From positions 2,294,001 through 2,358,000 of the forward strand of contig JAUKUA010000002.1 in the NCBI GenBank assembly GCA_030549175.1: 64,000 bases of DNA, in the 5' to 3' direction. The notes under the pieces are model-generated. The model had not been told where the DNA came from, ran no database searches, and saw only the letters and a program-made list of their open reading frames with translations. The translations under genes and the position numbers were made by a program. How positions within the stretch are numbered: position 1 is the first letter of the stretch; every line of letters begins with the position of its first letter. Below, piece by piece: positions 25,690-36,885 of this stretch. Source of the DNA: Lasiosphaeris hirsuta. Its lineage: Eukaryota > Ascomycota > Sordariomycetes > Sordariales > Lasiosphaeriaceae.

Positions 25690-26284
25690 TCAGTCGACAG
25701 TGGTGTCCGCAGCCTCTTTGGTGTGGATTATCCTCTTCTCGTACAGGGCCACTTCCCTCCTCGTCCTCCGCACCATGCGGTCGGCCAGGTCCAGTGCGTT
25801 CTCAATGCGCTCAATCTTCTGCCGCATGGCCCTACGCGCGTCCTTAGCCGCCTTCTTAACGTCCTTGTCGCCCCATAGCTCGTCTAGCGTTGGGATGGCC
25901 GGCCGCTCCTCAATCGGTACTCCCGCCGGCTTGATGATGTGCTTCACCACGTGGCGCTTGTGCTGCGACGTGACGAACCCGGGGACGATGGTCACCACAT
26001 CACCCTCGCGGAGCGAGTTTTGCGGGTCGTGAACGAGGTAGGTTTTGGGGTCGTTGAAGTACTAAAGGGGGGAGGCGCGGTTCTGGTTAGGTCGAGGGCA
26101 CCATCAATGGAGATGTGGAAAGGGAGGGGGGTCCCCATTCTCTTCCTACCTTTTGTAGAAACCCATTCCATTTTCGCCCACCGACGCGGACCTTGACCGT
26201 CTTCTGCATCAAGCCGGCCGTTACGACGACACCATGGAGCTCCCGGAATGTTTTCCTGGCGACGTCTGCCGCTAGGGACGCCAT
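25690..26284 (-). CDS. MRPS17: Mitochondrial small-subunit ribosomal protein uS17m
   Basis: Component of the mitoribosomal small subunit that binds the 5' domain of the small rRNA. Minus-strand exons 26284-26150 and 26061-25690 give 168 residues. The uS17 fold is visible as HGVVVTAGLMQKTVKVRV, then KTYLVHDPQNSLREGDVVTIVPG and KRHVVKHIIKPAG. A fungal C-terminal extension is highly charged and helical (DVKKAAKDARRAMRQKIERIE). The start is set by MASLAADVARKTFRELHG. The 88-nt intron is GTAGGA...TAG. Confidence 0.93.
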
Positions 26285-27007
26285 TGTAGATAGGTTTGGG
26301 CGAAAGTGAGGAAGACGATTCGGTCGGCAAAGGGCCGTAGAGGTAGTTTCGTGGGAGAGCGGGTTCGGGTTTGTGGTGAGGGGGGCCTGTTCTGCGAATT
26401 GCTTCCGTAAGAAGCTATTTCTCGAAAATTTGGCCTGGATCGTTGCCGCAGGCGAAAAGCCGCCAAGCGCGACCACCTGGCAAGCCCAGTGGCCGGGGTA
26501 TGCACAAATACTTAAAAAAAGTGGGGGCTTTGCCAAAGCCTTCCCAAACACACGGTGCGCTATTCCATCTTTGCTTCTGTCTAGTGAACCTCAAACGATA
26601 ATATTCAAGGCGGGATATTAGAGCCTTGGGGGATGAGGGACCCACGACTTAAAAAATAAAGCTCTGAAGCCACCCGTAGAAACTCGATGTTTACTTCACA
26701 CCCTATCTTGGGACAATCATCGATGATGAGTATTGTTGCCGACCTGCCAAGTACAGCTGAACCAAGGTGGTAATTACTACCAAACAAATCTCTCGCAATC
26801 GCGAAACGCCTTCCTATGCGCCGTCGTGCCATTCTTGTCCTCAAAAACATTACCGGTATCCTTCATTATCATACCCTTTACTAATACCAAGGCATCCGAA
26901 TTGCAGCCATTGCTGACTCGACCCCGAATATTTCATTATACCCTGAACCCTTCAGTCACGGGCGACTTTGGCGTTGCTTCGAGGTATCAGAGACCGTCAG
27001 TCTGTAA
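26285..27007. other. Gap LDB17 3' end / uS17m promoter
   Basis: Promoter of uS17m and 3' flank of LDB17, both minus strand. Short spurious frames only. Nothing else was recognised. Confidence 0.5.
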
Positions 27008-28673
27008 TCAGGACTCGTGTGTTGAAGCACCTGTAGGTAGGGGCTCAGTTACACCGCGAGGTTCTCCACCGATCACCGTCCTCATTTTCGTTTTCCTCCT
27101 AGGAGGGGGGAGCTTAGGCGGTAATTTCTTATGGCCATTCCCATTTATATGTAGGGTTGTTAGTGTTGGAGGGCTCATTGGAACCCCATGGCGGTGTTTT
27201 GGCACTTCCGGTAAGGACCTGCGTGGCCGCAGACTGCGCCCTATTTGCTGCTGTACCACTCTGCACTCCTCAGAATGTGGTTCGGTTTTGGTCTCTTGAT
27301 TCCTTTCCAGCTTTCGGCTTGGCGTCTTAATCCCCGGTTTCTCAGATACGTGTGCTACGACGCTAACAGTGCTTCCGGTCTGCGACGAGGATAGACTCCC
27401 CAATGGATTCTTTCCCAATATCTCGAGCTCGCCATCATCATCATCATCGACCAGCCACGGCGTCTTCCCTACCCGCTCGATTAGACGGAGAGTCGTTGGC
27501 TCAGGGGGGGTAAAATGGACGTTTCCAGAACCACGTAGTATATCAAGTAGACTGAGTATTTGATCGCGTTTGTAGTGTGGTGGCTGGCTGAGTTGGGTAT
27601 GCGCCAGCAACGGAGCGAGAACTCTCAGATACGTGTGCCTGAGAACGTTCATTTCGCTTGGCAAGTCAAGCAGGTTCCGGATGATGACGTCGAGCAAGAC
27701 TCGCAGGTCGTTTGTATAAAAGTACTCGCAAGTGGCGGTTGTTGTGAACAGCAAATACAGCAGCTTCAGGATAAGCAACTGCAGCGCTGTCTCCATCTCC
27801 CGGTTTAAGAGAAGAATGAGATTCTCGCCGAAGGTCCGGAACATATCCCCGTGAACACCGAGAACCTTGACAACTCGGTTTGTTAGCGGGGCTGAGGGCG
27901 AAGCAGGATCAACTGCCGCCGAGGTAGATGCGACCATGTACTGCTCATTCAAGACCAGCTACTCGCTAAGTTAGTTTACGAGGATATTCACACAGCATGA
28001 CTAGGCGGGGAGACGGACCAAGACTCGAATCACAGGGTAGTGGTAAGGGTCGTGCGCGTCATCCGAAAGCGTCTCGATCAACTGGAAGAGAGAAGCGACA
28101 AAGCTGTCATCAACCTGGAGCAGATCTTCGGAACGCAGCCGCTCGATTCGGGACATTTCGTACATCAACTCTAGGACGAGACGGTGGAGCCGACGATCAT
28201 GGTTCCCGCAGTTTTTGATGATATCGAGCAACCGGCCAAAGCAGCCTTCACCAACCATGCTCCGGAACGTAGCCTCATCGGTGCGGCCATCGAGCAGCAG
28301 AAAGTTGGAAATGACATGGAGCGGCCCAAACTCATCCTCCTGTAAAAGACTGTAGATTATCTGGGTCCGCACATACTCCTTATTTTGTGAAAATATTGTG
28401 CTGTCGAGAAGCCTTTGGGAGCATCTCGCAATGTCGTCCTCGCTGTCGAGATACTGTTCTCGACCTCTGGCGACAAGCTCGAGCCATGCACGCAAGGCAT
28501 CGTCGAGAGACTCGTGGTTGGCGCAGGGTGCAGATACGACATTGTTCAGCTCTGTGAGATTCCAATTAGCAAGCGAAATGACGGTAATGGGGACCACTGG
28601 GGAATATCGCCGACTTACCATCCCAGAACTGCTGCTCGGTCTCAATGGATGCGGTCGTCTCTTGGTCCGCCAT
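27008..28673 (-). CDS. LDB17: Ldb17/SPIN90-family Arp2/3 regulator (DUF2013)
   Basis: Yeast Ldb17 and fission yeast Dip1 act at endocytic actin patches; this family activates Arp2/3 to make the first, unbranched filament. Minus-strand exons 28673-28619, 28551-28019 and 27958-27008 give 512 residues. The start is [18 protein letters not shown]. The armadillo-like SPIN90 domain covers most of exons 2-3, with [73 protein letters not shown] helices and [17 protein letters not shown]. The C-terminal tail contains proline-rich SH3 ligands ([11 protein letters not shown]), as expected for a patch protein. Confidence 0.92.
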
Positions 28674-29314
28674 TTTGTCAAATGAACAACGCCAACGAGG
28701 GAACAGGAATTCTGAGCATCACGGGTATGTTGTTGGCAGGACGGCTTACGCATGTCGTATGGTTGAACGCCTGGTGGTTTCGGAACCTCGCAACAAGAGT
28801 TGCACGAGTTCTACAGCCTGGAGATCACCGGAGCCAAAAGGCAACACCTCATGCCTGCCGATGGAGGGGGCCGACCCAGATAGCGCCCCCAAACTCTCTG
28901 CCAAGACGCTTGTCCTTGTCTGGCCTGCGTTTCGCATGCACGGGCCAGATGACCCCAAGTAACTCGCTGTACCAACACGGTTATTCGTCCGTCCTTTGTA
29001 TCAATTAGGAATCAGCGCTTTGCAGTATTGGGTATCTTGTTTGCATCTGCCAAAACCCCCTTTCTTAGCTTGGCTAGACCAACCATGTCAGCGGAGCAAG
29101 GTAAGAGTCTATATTATAGAACCGGGTATTAACACCGGGCATGAGTATTCGCAACAAGAAATAGTGATTCTCATGCTAAAGGCTTCTCCCGGCCCATCAA
29201 AACCTAAGCCATCGCAGGAACGCCAGCCCGTCTATTGCTAGCATGCATAAATATCGCTGGTAAGCCGCCGCCGAAGCCTCCCCCCCTCCCCCAACAAACC
29301 ATTTCATATCGCCA
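28674..29314. other. Gap LRO1 3' end / LDB17 promoter
   Basis: Promoter of LDB17 and 3' flank of LRO1, same strand. No gene was recognised. Confidence 0.5.
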
Positions 29315-31292
29315 TTATTCGTCTTCTTCATATATCTTCGCTTTACTCGCATACTCACGGATATTGCTGACAACCTTATCCTGGATGGCCTCCCCTTGAC
29401 CCGCAGCGATCCTGAGGATATACTCGTTTAGATTTTGGCGTCCCAAAATGTCAACATGGTCGGCCGTATTTGGGCCACCCCGGGGGTTGAACCGTTCGGG
29501 CTCATGAGGCATCTCCACGACTGTTACCTTGACGCTGGCAGGGTTATATCTCTTCATCTGCCAACCTCGATTACACATGTACCCTGTGCTCATCAAGTTG
29601 ACAGTCCCATCCCCTTCTCCCATTATTACACCGTGGTCAATCTCCCCTTGTGTTAGAGTCGTGTCTATCGTCATGTTGAGATAAGATGACGATCCCAATT
29701 CCGGGGTGCGGTAGTAGTATGCTCTTTCTGTTGGCTTACCCACGCCATAGAAGCAGTATATTTTGAGGCTGGGGGCCAGCGGGAGCCGTGTCTCCAAGGG
29801 GTTGATCCACTTCCTTGGGTCGTCTTCGTTCGCGTTGACCTCGGCCGTCGTATGGGCCACACCCTGAGAGTAGCTCCCCTCAACCTGCTCCCGATACCAG
29901 TCCTCTGCTGTATGAAGAAGATACTTCATAGCAGCATCCACCGTGAAGTTCTTCTCGGGTATTGTCCAATTCTGGTCGGTCCTAAAATTCAGGAAAGAGC
30001 CATAGCTACGCTCCTGCCCGGGCTGGTCGTCTGGCGCCGAGTCGAGATCACCCCAGATAGCATTTCCGCCCATTGGCAACATGGATGACATTCCAGGCAT
30101 TGCACGAAATATCTCGGCACGCTCGTCCTTGCTAAGGAACTTTTCTAGCCCATAGACAGCGAAGGAATTCAGCTGGGCGGTATCGCGCATCTCGCCGGAC
30201 AAGACGGCCGTAACGTCTTTCACAGCTCCAAGCATGCATCCACTGACATTGATCCATGCCTCGATATGCCTCTCCACCCAGTCATCGCCCCCCTTACCGC
30301 CCTTTTCGGAAGCAACCCAGTGAAAAAAGTAGTAGGCGACTTGACTACCCATGCTGTGGGACACGAGCACGGCTTTTTTCCCCTCGAGATGGACAGCCAT
30401 CTCAAGGTGAGACTTTAGCCGTGAGAAGTAGTGATCCCGTTTCTCAAGGTTCGGATATGCTAGGCGCCAATCGTATGCGGCGGTGTAGGAGTTTGTCGAA
30501 TCATAGCCAAGGGAAGCCAAGTTTTCAATGATTTTGTTCCAAATCCAATACCCAGTGATGAAGAAGTCAGTAGCATCAAACCCCTGGCAAGCGCGTAATT
30601 TAATATCGGGGGGATCCAACCCCGTGCGCTTGTCAAGCATGATATGCCTCTTCCAATTCTCTTTCTCTGTCAACAATGCCCTCATCATGCTCCAGCTCCC
30701 CCATAACCGCTTCCGAAAATACGGTCGGGAGATGTTTGACGTGCCCCATGATTCCAGGCCGGTCGAGATAACGCCAGGGACCATCACGATCGGATGGTCG
30801 ACGGTCAAACCCTCGGAGCGAACTTTGAGACCGATGGAAAAGGCATCATAACTTTCCAGCAAATCGCGTTCACCGTTCTGCCGCCAATGGTGTCAGCTAT
30901 TGAGGAATTAATTGGGGCGCGAATGGGGTTTTACTCACTACAAGCTCGCGCAAGTCTTTTGAGAACCCGGCGGGGAGGACGTCGAAAATATTGTCCATGC
31001 TCAGCTCACCAATTTCTGGAAAGCCTATGAAATCATTGCTCTTGGCGAAGAAGCCCGCCGCGATGATACCGAACAAGCTGCCTAGTAAAAATATCGCTGT
31101 CGTCCTTCGCTTGCGCGCCTTCGGTTGTTCGTGGACGACTCTGACCTTGTCGCCCGCTCTGACAGGGCTCCCATCGCGAGAAGTCGGCGACTCTGATGGC
31201 GTTTCAGAGGCCTTCTCGGAGGTCGTCTCAACGGTAGGATCGGGAGGCGTCTGTCGAGCAGACTTTCCCTTGCGGCGGCGAACACCTCCCAT
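29315..31292 (-). CDS. LRO1: Phospholipid:diacylglycerol acyltransferase (Lro1)
   Basis: ER membrane enzyme that moves an acyl chain from a phospholipid to diacylglycerol, making triacylglycerol without acyl-CoA. Minus-strand exons 31292-30939 and 30877-29315 give 638 residues, as in other ascomycetes. Upstream in-frame codons are not ATG, so 31292 is the start. A basic cytosolic N-terminus (GGVRRRKGKSARQ) precedes one membrane anchor at about 62-82 (TTAIFLLGSLFGIIAAGFF). The lumenal LCAT-like domain follows: PIVMVPGVISTGLESW, the lid-type tryptophan region, nucleophile motif SHSMG with Ser at about 293, GEGDGTVNLMSTGYMC carrying the catalytic Asp, and PNTADHVDILG carrying the catalytic His. 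All triad positions are present. Confidence 0.97.
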
Positions 31293-31978
31293 GTTCGTTC
31301 CGTTTTTGTGGATCGACTGCAGCACAACGATAATCGACTACAGCAATCCGTGGTTGGCGTGTGTTTGGTGGTAGTACTTTCGAGCTTGAGTCCCGGTCGG
31401 CGGTGCGAGCCACCGTGCCTCGCTGTGGGTGCGGTCGTCCTCGTTGTGCTAGTGAACGTTGAAAGGTAATTTTTTTTTTAGGCATCCTGGCGCTGCGGCG
31501 CGACGACGGCAGGCTCGGGGCCTTTCCATGGCTTGTTCCTTCGGTCATTAGGTCATTTGCGCCAGCGTGCGCAAGTTCGATTGATGGATCGATGGGTGTT
31601 CGCGGCCTCTGGTTGGATGCGCAACATCCCGGGCTACCCCTCCACAGGGTACTATGTACAGGTAAAGTGGTACTTGGAAAGATCGTCTGAAGTCCCACAC
31701 AAGCAGCCAAGCCTGAGCAGTGGAGCGGTTTTACGGATTTGCATGTGAAAGGCGCGAAGCGACTGGATGGATGAGGACCTCTTCCTTAGTTCTCCGGGGA
31801 ACGTCCCCGCGGGAGTTTGTGGACTTTCTCTTCACCGCCTGCGCTCCCACACGGAACTAGCTTTCACCAGATTGCGGAGTGGCCCCTCACATGCTGGTTT
31901 CGGGCTGGAGTTGCCGCCAGCTTTGCAGCAGAATCCCCCCGCTCGCGAACATCGCTGCTTGCAGCGGTTTGACGAAAC
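31293..31978. other. Divergent promoter LRO1 / NAA30
   Basis: Shared upstream region of two divergent genes. A T run lies near 31471-31479. No gene was recognised. Confidence 0.5.
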
Positions 31979-32640
31979 ATGGAGACGACCGGTCGGGCAG
32001 ACTTGCCGGGCGAACTGAAATACGTCCAATACGAGCATTCCCTCGAGGCGCAATACCTCCCAGCAATCCGTGCCTTGATCTCCAAGGACCTCAGCGAACC
32101 CTACAGCATCTATGTCTACCGCTATTTCCTTTATCAATGGGGTCATCTGTGTTACATGGTGAGCCCAGATCCAGCCTGCGGCTCATTTCAACTTTGTGGT
32201 TGCATTATACTTTTCGGCGGGCTAACCACGGTGCTCTACACGCACAGGCTTTGGATCCCGTCGATTCATCACTTATCGGCGTGATAATATGCAAACTTGA
32301 ACCACACGCATCTCACTCGCCCCCAACGCTTCGCGGCTACATTGCCATGCTCGCCGTGTCGTCGCCGTATCGCGGGCATGGCGTGGCCACCGCCCTTGTC
32401 AAGATGGCCATCGATGCGATGGCACGGAGAAATGCGGATGAAATAGTCCTAGAGACCGAAGAGACGAACGTGCCGGCCATGAGACTCTATGAGCGTCTTG
32501 GATTCCTCAGATCCAAGAAGCTGCACCGGTACTACCTCAACGGAAACAGCGCCTACCGCCTAGTCTTGCTTCTAAGACCCATCGACCCAGATGCCGCCGC
32601 CGACCTCTCACTAGACGATATTGATCTGGCGCCGAGGTAG
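31979..32640 (+). CDS. NAA30: NatC catalytic subunit Naa30/Mak3
   Basis: N-terminal acetyltransferase that acetylates Met-hydrophobic N-termini as part of NatC (with Naa35 and Naa38). Exons 31979-32158 and 32248-32640 give 190 residues; the 89-nt intron is GTGAGC...CAG. The GNAT fold is clear: substrate-side DLSEPYSIYVYRYFLYQWGHLCYM, then GYIAMLAVSSPYRGHGVATALV with the acetyl-CoA loop (R-G-H-G-V-A), EIVLETEETNVPAMRLYERLGF and RYYLNGNSAYRLVL. The block order is that of Mak3. Confidence 0.95.
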
Positions 32641-33160
32641 AAGGGGCGAGGGCAGGGGGTCAACCCCTACGGCCTACGACATTGCGCAAGAACTATCGAT
32701 GACGCCACACAGCTCCTTGTTAGGGGGTCGTAAGAGGGCCAGCTCTCCTGAGAATTATTAGACTACCACCCAAGCCCAGGATTACTTTTGTTCCCGCAAC
32801 ACGACCAAGCCAGGCACCAATTCTTCAACTGCGGAGCGCAGCATCCGTTCGGTTCCGCACCCAGAATCCGGGGCGATCATTGTCGTCCCCAACAGATCCC
32901 GGGGTAGGAAAGGTGCGAGAGGCTTTCCGCAAGGTCATAGCATTTGCCTAGACTACCGCCGAGTACAGAATTCTACTGGTAGTTGCTGGCATCAGATCAT
33001 GGCTGCTACGGAGTATCACTCCCCGTTGATATGTACATATTCTGCAGCGCATTCAACAGCGGCTGATCACAGTCCGATTTAGCAGAGCGCAAGGGTATCT
33101 TGATAAAATGCAAGTGATGAGCCATCATGCCTCGGCCCAGAGAACGCCACAATTTCACCA
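32641..33160. other. Convergent 3' gap NAA30 / DUF1917 gene
   Basis: Shared 3' flank of two convergent genes. Nothing recognised. Confidence 0.5.
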
Positions 33161-34194
33161 TTAGCACCGCGCTGGGGGGTTTCCTTTTTTCTTGATGTAC
33201 TCAAATATCTCGTTGGATGAGTACTGGCTTGATGTTAGTTCAAAGAGTATCAACTAACGATGATCTTGCTAGGCCTTGTTTCTCACCATTGAAGCCTTGA
33301 TGCCCCACTCATTCCCTCCATAGATCCCAAGATTGGTCCAGGCGTCTAAGAGGTCAAGTCAGTGAAAGCTCGAACCGCCACGACAAAGGGCACTCACCGC
33401 ACTTGTAATATATATATTTGCCGCCTGCTCTGACGAGTTTAAGCTGTCTCAGCCGATTCAGCACGCGAGCCACGTCATGCTCGTCCCGGAAATCTTTGGT
33501 GTACACGCATATCAGTCTCTCCTTTTCCGAGGGAAGAGAAAGACGTGTATCAACCTTGGCCGCGGTTCCCAGCTCGTTGTTGGATGTCGCTCGAGCTACC
33601 GTCGCCCACGCCTCGTTGACGGTGTTGGGCTCTAGGAAGAGCATCCACTTGCCAGAGAGTGTGTTGCAGCCAGCAGCTAACTCTCGAAGATCCTGCACAG
33701 TCTCTTTGCGTGCCCTGGATATCTCTCTGCTGACGACATAAGGGGATTTGCCGCTTCCTTTGGTTTGCGTGATGAAACTGGAAAGTAAACGGAGCCTCTC
33801 TGTCCCACCCTCTAGGAATGCCTCGTCGGCATGTTTGGTCTCCTCCGGGATGAATGGGTTCCCAATGAATATCCAGTCGAGTCCCGGCTGCCAATTTGTG
33901 GTAGCGGGTGGCAACCGTGCAAGGAAGTCATCAACGCTCTCGGTCAACTGCCAGGCACCGGGCTTACCCTCATACCTGTTGTGAAGGTGCCCTGAAAAGC
34001 TTGAGCTCTTGGGATCTTCGCGTGGTGTCGGGGTAGCACCCTCGTTGCGATTTCTCCACCATGATTCAATATCGAAGTTGTTAACCCTTGCCTCTAGGAC
34101 GGAGGCCGTGTTTTCGTCGCCTATCTCATGTTAAAGAACACTCAATATTTGTTGGGTAGGAGGAAATACCGTAGAAATCAGAGTCTGAGTCCAT
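33161..34194 (-). CDS. DUF1917 protein (UPF0696, C11orf68 family)
   Basis: Conserved eukaryotic family of unknown biochemical function. Minus-strand exons 34194-34170, 34120-33398, 33345-33287 and 33223-33161 give 289 residues. The first coding exon is only 25 nt (MDSDSDFY plus one base), and the last two exons are short but keep frame. Conserved blocks are GKWMLFLEPNTVNEAWATVARA, NNELGTAAKVDTR, RLICVYTKDFRDEHDVARVL, KYIYYKCDAWTNLGIYGGNEWG and YSSNEIFEYI. The KC/DAWTNLG block only appears after removing the GTGAGT...TAG intron. No signal peptide or membrane segment was seen. It shares a 435-bp divergent promoter with DPH7. Confidence 0.88.
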
Positions 34195-34629
34195 GGTGAG
34201 AGGTCATTTCATGCAATGTTCTTTCACCTGTTTCGGTCTGACTGGCGTCTTGCTTCGTCGGTCTAGGTGCGTAGGACTCGCGGTTGTGGCTGGAAGGGGA
34301 AGCAAGGCACTTGTAGAGAACATTTAGCAAAGCATGTGTGCTGTGGTTTTTTTTAAAGCGTTTCTTATGAGGCAGTTTGGTGCCTGATGAGCTCTGGCTT
34401 AGAAACTCATGGATGACGGAGACAAGGTACTGTACCCAGCTGAGAAAGCACTTTTGTTTCGTCAAGCTCCAAAAAAAAGCAAGTCCAAACAACACCCCAT
34501 TCCCCAGCCAATTGATTGCTTTCACCAATCGGCAGCGCAACAAATAGGCACCACTGCACATTCCGGTCTTCATCCCCAGTTACCAAGTGCATACCAACTA
34601 GTTCAAGTTGTGCTCAAGGGTCAGTTACC
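34195..34629. other. Divergent promoter DUF1917 gene / DPH7
   Basis: Compact shared upstream region. A T run near 34350 is the only simple feature. No gene was recognised. Confidence 0.5.
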
Positions 34630-35982
34630 ATGGCCAGCTCACCCGAGCCTGTTTCGTCGCTTCAATCGCTGCAGCTAGATCTGCCGCCAAGCTGTGTGGA
34701 ATTTTGTCCTGCATTTCCGTCCTATTTTTTGGTCGGAACATACAACTTGCAGAAAGACGAGGAAACCACCGCCGCGAAAACTGCAAATAGCACAAATAGC
34801 GAAGAGGACGACGACGACAACGACAAGCCGACTAGCCCAGTCAAACCCCAAAGTCGCAATGGAAGCATCATTGTGTTGCGCATCTTTGACAAAACCTTGT
34901 AAGCAATCAATGTCTGCCCGCTGCTGTCCAAAGATTAAATAATCCCTAGAATTCAAGTGCAAACTGTGCCTCAGCCATCTGCCATCTTGGATCTCCATTT
35001 CAACCCCTCTCCCGGCCACCAAGAGCTATGTGCTGTTGTTTCAAGCACTGGAACCCTTGCCATCTTCCAGCTCCTGCCAGATGAAGACCAGCCCTTGAAA
35101 CATATCAGAACCATGGACGTGGCAACGATGAGTGAAAGCGCTGGCTATACAGCCCTGGAAAGCGGGGTCATTCTCACCTCATTTTGCTGGCATCCGCTGA
35201 GAGAGGAAACCATTGCCATTACAACCTCAGCTGGGCTTGTGTATCTGGTTGATCTAGGGCCAACTGGAGAGGGCGGGTCGCTCTACCCAGAGCCAGTCAC
35301 AACACATTCTCTCGAGGCTTGGTGTGTGGCCATATCCCCATCCTTGGTCCCTGCTGAACAAGGTCGTGGGGGGGAGCTGAGGGGCGGCGGCGCCTTCATG
35401 GTGTTTTCGGGTGGAGACGATTCGGCCCTCTATTACAGAATATGTTTCCCTGCCGCCGGAGCTGACGTCCTGGATACTGACAGTGACGAAGATGGACAAG
35501 ATGAACCTAAGTTGGCAGTCAGGCTGAGGGACCATGGCGCTGGTGTCACCGCAATTCTACCAGTGGCTCTGAAGGGTGAATCTCAACTGGTCGTTACCGG
35601 TAGTTACGACGACCACATCAGGTTATTCTCTGTAGCTTCCACACCAACGACCTACAGCCCCGGCGAGGCAAGGAAACTTGCCGAGTGCAACCTTGGGGGC
35701 GGTGTGTGGCGGCTGAAGCTGGTTCAACTGAGCAAGAACTTTCCCGATGAGCATGAATGGCGGGCGGTAGTACTGGCCTCCTGCATGCACGCTGGTGTCA
35801 GGGTTGTCGAGTTGTCAAAAAGTGCAGATGGGGACTATGAATTTCACGTTATTGGTAGTTTTGTGGAACACAAAAGCATGAACTATGGAAGCGACATCCA
35901 GCCTGGTTGGACAGATAACTTATCCGTAATCTCAACGAGTTTCTACGACAAGCTGCTCTGTCTCTGGGATTTTGCACTTTAA
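34630..35982 (+). CDS. DPH7: Diphthine methyl ester hydrolase, WD40 protein Dph7/Rrt2
   Basis: Removes the methyl ester from methylated diphthine so that Dph6 can complete diphthamide on translation factor eEF2. Exons 34630-34898 and 34950-35982 give 433 residues. The upstream Met at 34516 lies in a non-conserved leader, so MASSPEP at 34630 is taken as the start. WD-type beta-propeller repeats are visible (CVEFCPAFPSYFLVGTY, ILTSFCWHPLREETIAITTS, VVTGSYDDHIRLFSV, SFYDKLLCLWDF). Family landmarks are the THSLEAWCVAIS, FSGGDDSALYYR, LGGGVWRLK and FVEHKSMNYGSDIQ blocks. An acidic insert (EEDDDDNDK) lies in exon 1. The intron is only 51 nt. Confidence 0.93.
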
Positions 35983-36885
35983 AACCAACCTTCAGAAATC
36001 CCATCAGTCGTATTTGGAGGGGCTTGGGCAATCAGGCTTGATCTGTATGTTTTGGTCATGGTGCTCACTGACTCTACTCGTCAGGGCTGAAGAAGAAAAA
36101 AAACCGCCTGCTGACCCAACATGCACACAGCCCTGACGAATACTGGTTATGATGGGAAAAAGAAAAGAGCTTTAGTAGTATAGTAGTTAGCTGGATAAAA
36201 AAAAAGTTGCGAAATTTGAAGACTGAAACCTTTTCACTATCCAACTGAATCTTTCAAAGATGTCCGTAGCTGTGTCGTATAGGTTGGTTGCGGCCCGGCC
36301 CCAACGGTCTTGACGAACCGAGGGAAGTTCCAGCCCAGGTTGTGACGCAATTTGGCCACATCCTTGGCCTGAGCACCCTGCTGCGAGCCTCAAACCTCAG
36401 CCCCGGGCCCAGGGACGTGGCAGCCTCGGAAATAAACTCGCCGACTGACCGCCGCCTTAGGTACACGGCCCACTTGGTGCCCCGCGCAAGGAGAAGCGTC
36501 GCGCCTGAGCGCGCCTGACAGGTGGGTAACTGGTAATTCACAAAGTGAATCTTCTGTCTCACTCTGCCTTGAACAACCATAAGGTGACCCTGCCAGTGAA
36601 TATCTCAATACTTGACAACCTCCCACAAAGCCAAGCATTGGGAGCTGGGAAATCAGTAGAGCACCATATATTTATTCCGTAATCCGTTCCCCAAAGCTAA
36701 GGCGCAAAATACGTACGCCGCCCTGCACTCGACGCTCGCCGATTTTCGTTTGTTGGCCCCGCCGTCACCGACGTATGATTTCCGCCTGAGCCACCGCGGT
36801 GGCCAGACCTTTCTCCGTCGAACCTTCGACTAAATTCTTTCTCGACGTCGCTGACCTCGAGCTATCCACACCCCCAGCCTTCAAT
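35983..36885. other. Gap DPH7 / exportin gene
   Basis: 3' flank of DPH7 and promoter of the exportin gene. CCTTAGGTAC at 36455-36464 is another copy of the recurring motif. A perfect 14-bp palindrome GCCACCGCGGTGGC lies at 36790-36803, 83 nt before the start codon. No gene was recognised. Confidence 0.5.
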
